Assembly (NCBI RefSeq): GCF_018882335.1
Contig: NZ_JACVOS010000005.1
Location: 62,001 to 126,000, forward strand
Origin: Polynucleobacter sp. AM-25C3
Lineage (GTDB): Bacteria; Pseudomonadota; Gammaproteobacteria; Burkholderiales; Burkholderiaceae
Length of the DNA stretch: 64,000 nt
Direction: 5' to 3'
Made by a program: the position numbers and the translations under genes. This document shows positions 58,313-64,000 of the stretch, piece after piece; the first letter of the stretch is position 1, and every line of letters begins with the position of its first letter. The notes below the pieces were generated by a model. It was not told the DNA's origin. It did no database searches and saw only the letters and a program-made list of their open reading frames with translations.

Positions 58313-59923
58313 TTATCGTAGTAAGGTATTGATGGAGATCAGGTCTTCATCAGATAGTGCCGCTGCATGGGCTTTTAACTTAATTGCATTGAGAATGGTG
58401 TTGTAGCGTGCTTGCTGTAGTTGTGAGCGAGTGGTAATCACGGTATCTAGGGCAATCAATACATCGATATTGATTAATGTCCCAACCTGAAATCCTAACT
58501 TGCTAGATTCCAGCGCCGAAGTAGATGAGCGTTCTGCAGCCTCATATGCTTTAACGCTAGCGAGTCCGCCATAGAAACCAGTAAAAGCGGCGCGGGTGCT
58601 TTGCGCAGCAGTACGGCGAGCATTGTCGTAATTAGATTTAGCTGCATCTAATAAGGCGGCATTCTGACGAATCACAGAACTATTAAAGCCACCCGATACC
58701 AAAGGAATAGTCATTTGCAAGGCAATGGTGTTGTTATAAATATTCGTCTGTGACGGAGTTAAGCTATTGGCTGTTCCGTTAGAGGTGTTGTAGCCCGCAG
58801 TACCAATAAAGTTAACGGAAGGGTAGTTCAGAGCCTGGGAGGCTTTGAACGTACTTTCAGCCAAGTTAACAGAGAGCTGACCTGCCAAAACATTGAAGTT
58901 GGCACTTTCAGCCTGGTGAATCCAGTCTTCTAGAGTTTGGCCTTTTGGCAGTTGCGGATTAACGCTATCTGCAATCGGGATGCCATTACTATCTTTAGAT
59001 TTAGAGCGAGGATCCTTGAGTACGCCGTCAATCTTGGCTTCTTTGGTCAATGGTTTCAAGGCGCCTACAGGTCGACCAACCAATTGTTCTAAGACACCCC
59101 GTTTAACAATCAGATCTGCTTGAGCAGTAATCTCTTGAGAATTTGCAAGATCTAATGCAGCTTGTGCTGTATTGACATCAACAATCGTGGCTAAGCCAGC
59201 ATCAAACTTTGCTTGAGCAATATCTAATTGTTGCTTGATGAGACTCTTTTTATTGCGGTAAAGCTCAACATTATCTTGGCTGGTTAATGCATCAAAGTAA
59301 GCCTGTGAAACGCGGATGATGAGATCTTGTTGCGCCAAGTAAAAGCGCATATCCGCAATTTTGGTATTTAAGTCGCCCTGCTTAAATGCTTCGAGGGCGG
59401 CAATGTTAAATACAGGCTGTGTCAGAGTGACCGTATAGCTTTTCTGGTCATATACCCGAGAGCCGACATAGGGAGTGCTAGCCGGCTGATTTCCAGCGGT
59501 ATGTTGATAGTAGCGAGTTCCAACAGGTACAGCAGCCGCCTGTGGGAGTAAGAAGGACAAGCCCTGCCAGTAGAGCTCTTTGCTTGCCTGGTAGTTAAAA
59601 CGGGCGGTATTGAGGACTGGATCGCTAAAGGCTGCTTCTTGATATAGACGGATTAAATCTGTTGCTTGGCTGGCGTTTGTTCCATTGCCACTCACATTCG
59701 ATGGTGCTCCAGCAGTGGGAATGGCTTGCTTTGGCATGACCACCATTTGTGGAGGTATTTCTAGGCCCGTAAAGGACTGTGCACTTAAGGGTGTTGGTAA
59801 CACCGGTTTGGTGCCAATGGGGCTTTGCGCAAAGGCCTTGATTGGTGCACTGAGTCCGAGAGCCTGGCTCAGGATTAAACCAAAAATGGTTATCTGAGAG
59901 AGGCGAAAGCGTGTGTGGGTCAT
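58313..59923 (-). CDS. TolC-family outer-membrane efflux protein
   Basis: A 536-residue protein with a signal peptide ending near residue 33 (ALGLSAPIKAFAQS), two TolC/OEP-type repeats with long helical coiled coils (AYFDALTSQDNVELYRNKKS, QARYNTILNAIKLKAHAAAL) and a short Ala/Pro/Thr-rich segment of about 60 residues before the barrel. TolC relatives form a trimeric outer-membrane channel for type I secretion or drug efflux. No inner-membrane pump is adjacent, so the partner is unknown. Confidence 0.9.
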   Translation of the reverse strand: MTHTRFRLSQITIFGLILSQALGLSAPIKAFAQSPIGTKPVLPTPLSAQSFTGLEIPPQMVVMPKQAIPTAGAPSNVSGNGTNASQATDLIRLYQEAAFSDPVLNTARFNYQASKELYWQGLSFLLPQAAAVPVGTRYYQHTAGNQPASTPYVGSRVYDQKSYTVTLTQPVFNIAALEAFKQGDLNTKIADMRFYLAQQDLIIRVSQAYFDALTSQDNVELYRNKKSLIKQQLDIAQAKFDAGLATIVDVNTAQAALDLANSQEITAQADLIVKRGVLEQLVGRPVGALKPLTKEAKIDGVLKDPRSKSKDSNGIPIADSVNPQLPKGQTLEDWIHQAESANFNVLAGQLSVNLAESTFKASQALNYPSVNFIGTAGYNTSNGTANSLTPSQTNIYNNTIALQMTIPLVSGGFNSSVIRQNAALLDAAKSNYDNARRTAAQSTRAAFTGFYGGLASVKAYEAAERSSTSALESSKLGFQVGTLINIDVLIALDTVITTRSQLQQARYNTILNAIKLKAHAAALSDEDLISINTLLR

Positions 59924-60043
59924 CTAATTCGGATACTTTTCAATGTGCCTTGAAGTTTAAGGCTTATTTGCGCAAAGCGCTGGATTTAGAGCGGATTTTG
60001 CCAAATCCCAGAGAGGTCTCCATCTGCCTATAAAATTGCGCCT

Positions 60044-60889
60044 ATGGATCTAATTTTGCTAGGTAAAGCAGTAATACTGGGGGTAGTGGAGGGCTTAACT
60101 GAGTTTTTGCCAATCTCCAGTACGGGTCACTTGATTTTGGTTGGGGACTTGCTCAATTTTAATGATGAGCGCGGTAAGGCCTTCGAGGTCATTATTCAGT
60201 TTGGCGCCATTCTGGCAGTCTGCTGGGAGTTTCGTGAAAAGCTCTGGAGGGTTGCTTCAACTGCCCGAACGAGCGCTATCTCAAGGCGTTTCATTCTTAA
60301 TCTATTGATTGCCTCCATTCCAGCAATGGGCTTGGCTTTCATATTTGGCAAGTATATTAAGGCAGTGCTATTTTCCCCTATCCCAGTTGCTAGCGCCTTT
60401 ATCGTGGGCGCGCTCGTCATCTTTTGGGCCGAGAACCGCCAGAAAAAAGTGATGGCGAGAAAAAACCATATTCAGTCGGTGGATGATCTCAGTCCTCTAG
60501 ATGCATTGAAGGTTGGCCTGGCTCAGTGCGCCGCATTGATTCCGGGAACATCTCGTTCGGGTGCAACCATTATTGGCGGCATGCTATTTGGTTTGCCTCG
60601 CACAGTTGCCACTGAGTTTTCATTCTTTTTGGCTATCCCTGTCATTGGGGGTGCAACTGCATACGAGTTGCTCAAACTTTGGAAAAACCCCGTATCTTTA
60701 TCAGGTGAATTTACTTGGGCGATTGTGATCGGTTTTATCTCTGCCTTTATCTCTGCCTTTATTTGTGTTCGTTGGTTAATTCACTATGTTGCAGGGCATG
60801 ACTTCATTCCATTTGCTTGGTACCGCATTGTCTTTGGTTTATTGGTTTTAGTGAGTGCGTATAGCGGCTTAGTCGCTTGGTCTCATTAA
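60044..60889 (+). CDS. uppP: Undecaprenyl-diphosphatase
   Basis: A membrane enzyme that removes phosphate from undecaprenyl pyrophosphate, recycling the lipid carrier for peptidoglycan and O-antigen. [20 protein letters not shown] near the start has the conserved acidic/Ser motif, and [19 protein letters not shown] is the second BacA/UppP signature. About eight membrane helices, 281 residues. Its position after the glycan genes is functionally consistent. Confidence 0.96.
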   Translation: MDLILLGKAVILGVVEGLTEFLPISSTGHLILVGDLLNFNDERGKAFEVIIQFGAILAVCWEFREKLWRVASTARTSAISRRFILNLLIASIPAMGLAFIFGKYIKAVLFSPIPVASAFIVGALVIFWAENRQKKVMARKNHIQSVDDLSPLDALKVGLAQCAALIPGTSRSGATIIGGMLFGLPRTVATEFSFFLAIPVIGGATAYELLKLWKNPVSLSGEFTWAIVIGFISAFISAFICVRWLIHYVAGHDFIPFAWYRIVFGLLVLVSAYSGLVAWSH

Positions 60890-60931
60890 GAAATAGGCCT
60901 ACAACATTAATTAAGATTGATTGGAGAAGTG

Positions 60932-61390
60932 ATGGACGTATCCATTGATGCGATTACCAATAATATTCAACTGGCTTTAGCCCCAGTATTTCTCTTGACC
61001 GCAGTAGCCACCCTGATTAATGCGATTTCAGCGCGCTTGGCGCGTTCGGTGGATCGTATGCGCGCAATTCAGTTTCGAATTCAGGAGGGTGGAGTAACAG
61101 ATGGAGCCATCTTGAAGCACATGATGAAGGAAGCGAATGAGGCAAAAATTCGAGGTCGTCTTTGTACTGCCGCTATTTTCTTTAATGTATTAAGCGGCGT
61201 ATTTATTTCATTAACTGTCCTAGAGTTGTTTTTCTTTCAGGCAGGCGCGGTGCGGTCATTGCAAACTACTTATGTGATTTGGACCTTTGTGCTGGGATTA
61301 GTTTCGTTTATGACTTCACTTTCAATCGTGTTAGCTGAAGTGGTTTATGCCTACCGTTCAGCGGGCTGGAATACGCCTTTCCCAAAGTAG
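60932..61390 (+). CDS. DUF2721 family membrane protein
   Basis: A 152-residue protein with three predicted membrane helices: about 10-34, 74-98 and 108-132. The early [15 protein letters not shown] segment and later [18 protein letters not shown] are typical of DUF2721, whose function is unknown. A GGAGAAG ribosome site lies just before the ATG at 60932. It sits between uppP and trmB on the same strand. Confidence 0.85.
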   Translation: MDVSIDAITNNIQLALAPVFLLTAVATLINAISARLARSVDRMRAIQFRIQEGGVTDGAILKHMMKEANEAKIRGRLCTAAIFFNVLSGVFISLTVLELFFFQAGAVRSLQTTYVIWTFVLGLVSFMTSLSIVLAEVVYAYRSAGWNTPFPK

Positions 61391-61425
61391 AAATTAAAGA
61401 AGCGATAAATGAAGGCATCTCTCTC

Positions 61426-62211
61426 GTGAATTTTCCAAGAACCGATCGTATCCGCTCTTTTGTTTTAAGGGCTGGTAGAACTACTGCTGGTCAGCAACGC
61501 GCCATTGATCATCTGGGCCCTCAGTTTTTACTGCCATTTCAGGGAACTGTTTTGGATCTGGATCAAGCATTCAATGGCTCATCTCATCCTAAGATATTAG
61601 AAATTGGTTTCGGAATGGGTGAGACTACTGCCAAAATCGCTACCTTGCGTCCCGATGATGATTTTCTAGCAATTGAAGTGCATCCTCCCGGAGTGGGCGC
61701 CTTACTCAAATTGATTGGCGAGAATCAGCTCACTAATTTGCGTTTAATCCGTCACGATGCTGTTGAAGTCTTAGAAAATATGATTGCACCGAACTCTTTA
61801 GATGGCATTCATATTTACTTTGCAGATCCTTGGCATAAGAAACGCCATCACAAGCGCCGCTTGATTCAGGCGGAGTTTGTTAAATTATTGGTTTCTCGTT
61901 TAAAGCCAGGCGCCTATTTGCATTTGGCAACAGATTGGCATAACTATGCAGAGCAAATGCTTTTGGTTTTGAATGCCGAGCAAGCGATAGAAAATGCTTC
62001 TAGCGAGCGCGTTGATATTGAAACCTTTGCGGCGGAGGATGCTGTATTGGATGGTGATATCAGCAAAGAATTCAAGCCCACCTTAGAGCAGTTAAATAGT
62101 AAACACCAGGGATATGTTGAGAGACCTGCTTATAGGCCTATTACTAAGTTTGAGAACCGAGGGCTGAAGCTTGGTCACGGCGTATGGGATTTGGTTTACA
62201 AGAAAAAATAA
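61426..62211 (+). CDS. trmB: tRNA (guanine-46-N7)-methyltransferase
   Basis: A SAM-dependent enzyme that makes m7G46 in the variable loop of t[23 protein letters not shown] is the SAM motif, and [20 protein letters not shown] is the TrmB catalytic signature, with the Asp-Pro-Trp core. The start is a GTG at 61426 with CTCTC-rich sequence upstream; no better ATG fits. 261 residues, normal. Confidence 0.95.
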   Translation: MNFPRTDRIRSFVLRAGRTTAGQQRAIDHLGPQFLLPFQGTVLDLDQAFNGSSHPKILEIGFGMGETTAKIATLRPDDDFLAIEVHPPGVGALLKLIGENQLTNLRLIRHDAVEVLENMIAPNSLDGIHIYFADPWHKKRHHKRRLIQAEFVKLLVSRLKPGAYLHLATDWHNYAEQMLLVLNAEQAIENASSERVDIETFAAEDAVLDGDISKEFKPTLEQLNSKHQGYVERPAYRPITKFENRGLKLGHGVWDLVYKKK

Positions 62212-62225
62212 AATAAGAATTAGTT

Positions 62226-62261
62226 AATCGATAAAGTTGCTAATCAGCAGCTTTATCGATT
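62226..62261. terminator. Long hairpin between trmB and gabD
   Basis: AATCGATAAAG (62226-62236) pairs with CTTTATCGATT (62251-62261), and inside it TTGCT and AGCAG pair with one G-U, leaving an AATC loop. The 16-bp stem lies in the convergent gap. There is no strong T-tract, so it may act as a weak bidirectional terminator or RNA-end stabiliser. Confidence 0.5.
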
Positions 62262-62279
62262 GGACTTTAGTGTTTACTT

Positions 62280-63758
62280 CTAGAGTCCCAGGCAAACATA
62301 TTTGAGTTCCAAGTATTCATCCATGCCATAGATGCTACCTTCGCGCCCCAAGCCTGACTGCTTCACACCACCAAAGGGGCCCACTTCATTTGAAATAATT
62401 CCGGAGTTGACGCCAACTATGCCGTACTCAAGCGCTTCAGCAGCCTTCCAAACGCGACCAATATCACGACTGTAAAAATAGGAGGCCAATCCAAACTGAC
62501 TATTGTTGGCCAGCCTGATTACTTCCTCATCGCTTTCAAAAGAAATGATAGGCGCCACTGGTCCAAAGGTTTCTTCATATGTGATGAGCATGTCATTGGT
62601 GACATTCGACAAAATAGTGGGCTCATAAAAAGTGCCACCCAAAGCAGAGGGCTTACCACCAGTTATGAGCTTGGCACCTTTGCTTAGTGCATCGGCTACA
62701 TGCCTTTCTACTTTCTCTAATGCGGCTTGCTCAATGAGGGGGCCTTGAGTAGTACCGGGCTCCATACCATTGCCAACCTTGATTAACTGAATCGCTTTAG
62801 CAAATTTTTCAACAAACTCACCTTGAACTTTTTTGTGCACATAAAAACGATTTGCGCAGACACAGGTTTGCCCCGAGTTGCGGTATTTGGATGCCATCGC
62901 GCCTGAAACAGCTGCATCGATATCGGCATCTTCAAAAACAATAAAAGGTGCATGACCACCGAGTTCTAGACCCAATTTTTTTACCGTAGGGGCGCATTGC
63001 GCCATCAAGGTACGCCCAACCTCAGTTGACCCTGTGAATGAAAGATGGCGAACCGTGGTCGAAGCGCAAAGTGTTTTACCAATGACAATCGAGTGGTCAG
63101 AATCTGCCGTCAAAATATTAATCACGCCCGCAGGAACGCCGGCACGCTGGGCAAGTTCGGCAAGTGCTAAGGCGCTCAGCGGGGTCAGCTCTGCTGGCTT
63201 GATCACAATGGTGCAGCCAGCTGCCATTGCTGGTGCAATCTTGCGCGTAATCATCGCAATTGGGAAATTCCAGGGAGTGATCGCCACACAAACCCCAATG
63301 GGTTGTTTCATGACGATCATGCGCTTATCACTCCAGGTAGTGCTCGGAATGGCTCCGGCAACTCGTTTTGCTTCTTCAGCAAACCACTCTACAAAAGAAG
63401 CACCATAAGCCACTTCACCTGCTGCCTCAACCAAGGGCTTGCCTTGCTCCAATGTCATGAGGGTAGCGAGATCTTGGGTATTTTCAATGATGAGATCAAA
63501 CCATTTGCGCATTACATTGGCACGCTCCTTTCCGGTCTTGCTCTTCCAAGACTGAAAGGCTTGCTCTGCAGCATGAATGGCTAGCTCGGCATCTTGTGGC
63601 TCAAGATTGCTTACCTCAGCTATGAGCTCTCCAGTAGCAGGATTGTGAACTGCAAAAGTTCCTCCTGAGCCAGTTTTAAACCAGGCGCCATTAATGAAGG
63701 CTTCCTCTTTAAATAGACTTGGATCTTTGAGTAAGTTGCGGATATCAGTTTTTTGCAT
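62280..63758 (-). CDS. gabD: Succinate-semialdehyde dehydrogenase family protein
   Basis: An aldehyde dehydrogenase of 492 residues that oxidises succinate semialdehyde to succinate using NAD(P)+. Catalytic Cys299 (SGQTCVCANRF) and Glu265 (LELGGHAPF) are in the standard places, and WNFPIAMITRKIAPAMAAGC is the conserved cofactor region. The CVCANR context matches GabD, though relatives acting on glutarate semialdehyde look alike. No gabT is adjacent. Confidence 0.9.
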   Translation of the reverse strand: MQKTDIRNLLKDPSLFKEEAFINGAWFKTGSGGTFAVHNPATGELIAEVSNLEPQDAELAIHAAEQAFQSWKSKTGKERANVMRKWFDLIIENTQDLATLMTLEQGKPLVEAAGEVAYGASFVEWFAEEAKRVAGAIPSTTWSDKRMIVMKQPIGVCVAITPWNFPIAMITRKIAPAMAAGCTIVIKPAELTPLSALALAELAQRAGVPAGVINILTADSDHSIVIGKTLCASTTVRHLSFTGSTEVGRTLMAQCAPTVKKLGLELGGHAPFIVFEDADIDAAVSGAMASKYRNSGQTCVCANRFYVHKKVQGEFVEKFAKAIQLIKVGNGMEPGTTQGPLIEQAALEKVERHVADALSKGAKLITGGKPSALGGTFYEPTILSNVTNDMLITYEETFGPVAPIISFESDEEVIRLANNSQFGLASYFYSRDIGRVWKAAEALEYGIVGVNSGIISNEVGPFGGVKQSGLGREGSIYGMDEYLELKYVCLGL

Positions 63759-63831
63759 GACGAAGTCTCTTGGTGTAGCGGTCTGTTTTTATTTTATCCC
63801 CCAGTGTAGTTTGGATTGCATTATGGTTCCG

Positions 63832-63872
63832 GGAAAATAAAACCCCCTGGACTTCATTGGAAGTGCAGGGGG
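63832..63872 (-). terminator. Terminator of nusB (minus strand)
   Basis: CCCCCTG (63843-63849) and CAGGGGG (63866-63872) pair, with inner ACTTC/GAAGT pairing around ATTG. On the minus strand the stem is followed by TTTTATTTT. It lies 21 bp after the nusB stop. Confidence 0.85.
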
Positions 63873-63893
63873 TAATTATGAGTGGAGCTTGGT

Positions 63894-64000
63894 TTAGCTA
63901 GACTGCATCTCAGTACTACGCAATTGTTGGGCTAAGAGGTCCAGAACGCCATTGACATACTTATGGCCATCAGTACCGCCAAAAGTTTTGGCGAGTTCAA
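63894..64000 (-). CDS. nusB: Transcription antitermination factor NusB (3' end only)
   Basis: The reverse strand encodes [20 protein letters not shown] then [14 protein letters not shown] and a stop at 63894-63896. [18 protein letters not shown] is the conserved last helix pair of NusB, which joins NusE/S10 on boxA RNA in rRNA antitermination. Only the last ~35 codons are inside the window; in relatives ribH (lumazine synthase) is the usual upstream neighbour. Confidence 0.92.
   Translation of the reverse strand, partial: ELAKTFGGTDGHKYVNGVLDLLAQQLRSTEMQSS

Overview
The window looks like chromosomal DNA of a free-living betaproteobacterium of the Burkholderiaceae, most likely Polynucleobacter. 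This rests on moderate GC (roughly mid-40s percent by eye), on Burkholderiales-type gene orders (aroQ-accB-accC-prmA, leuS-lptE-holA-proA, maeB-barstar-rsmE-tkt-gap, yqgE-ruvX-pyrR-pyrB) and on an Ala/Lys-rich histone H1-like gene. Genes are tightly packed, many stops and starts overlap, and I see no tRNA, rRNA, insertion sequence, prophage or CRISPR array. The genus is an inference from gene content, not a database match.

Layout. 1-1807: 5' end of ffh (minus), a CcsA/YpjD-like membrane protein and an AmpD amidase fused to a PP0621-type membrane/zinc-ribbon segment. 1945-6280: nrdAB for class Ia ribonucleotide reductase, behind a promoter overlapped by two NrdR-like boxes. 6615-7093: the histone-like gene, whose conserved-looking C-terminus lies in the -1 frame after an A-run. 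7175-12169 (minus): PfkB kinase, a prmA-DUF3426 fusion, accC, accB, aroQ. 12419-19669: tlpA-like thioredoxin, then mpl, a fabG-like SDR, an RNB-domain exonuclease, tonB-like, aroE and mtgA. 19684-23704: pyrF, corA, and the overlapping minus-strand genes pncC-pgpA-thiL. 23777-30806: maeB, an orphan barstar-family gene, rsmE, tkt, gap. 30937-33028: fur, bamE, dapB. 33080-40745: leuS, lptE, holA, proA, hemJ, a THUMP RNA methyltransferase. 40779-44691: rubredoxin (56 aa), hemL, apaH, phrB. 44770-48161: ydcF-like, yqgE, ruvX, pyrR, pyrB.

48181-58285 is a cell-surface glycan region: a GT4-like glycosyltransferase, a DUF6492 protein, a GT2, a minus-strand GT11 (fucosyltransferase-like) gene, a CgeB-like glycosyltransferase, the complete dTDP-L-rhamnose set rfbB-rfbD-rfbA-rfbC, and heptosyltransferase I (waaC). 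It is the most strain-variable-looking part of the window. 58313-64000 returns to housekeeping: a TolC-family protein, uppP, a DUF2721 protein, trmB, gabD and the 3' end of nusB.

Themes are nucleotide supply (nrdAB, pyrF, pyrR, pyrB), envelope construction and murein recycling (ampD, mpl, mtgA, uppP, lptE, bamE, waaC, rfb genes), fatty-acid initiation (accBC) and central carbon metabolism (maeB, tkt, gap). The observations most worth checking are the possible -1 frameshift in the histone gene (dnaX-type slippery heptamer, 7-nt spacer, 7-bp stem), the two unusual fusions (PP0621-AmpD and PrmA-DUF3426), the NrdR site pair and the glycan region. I did not find a clearly novel multi-gene defence or signalling system.
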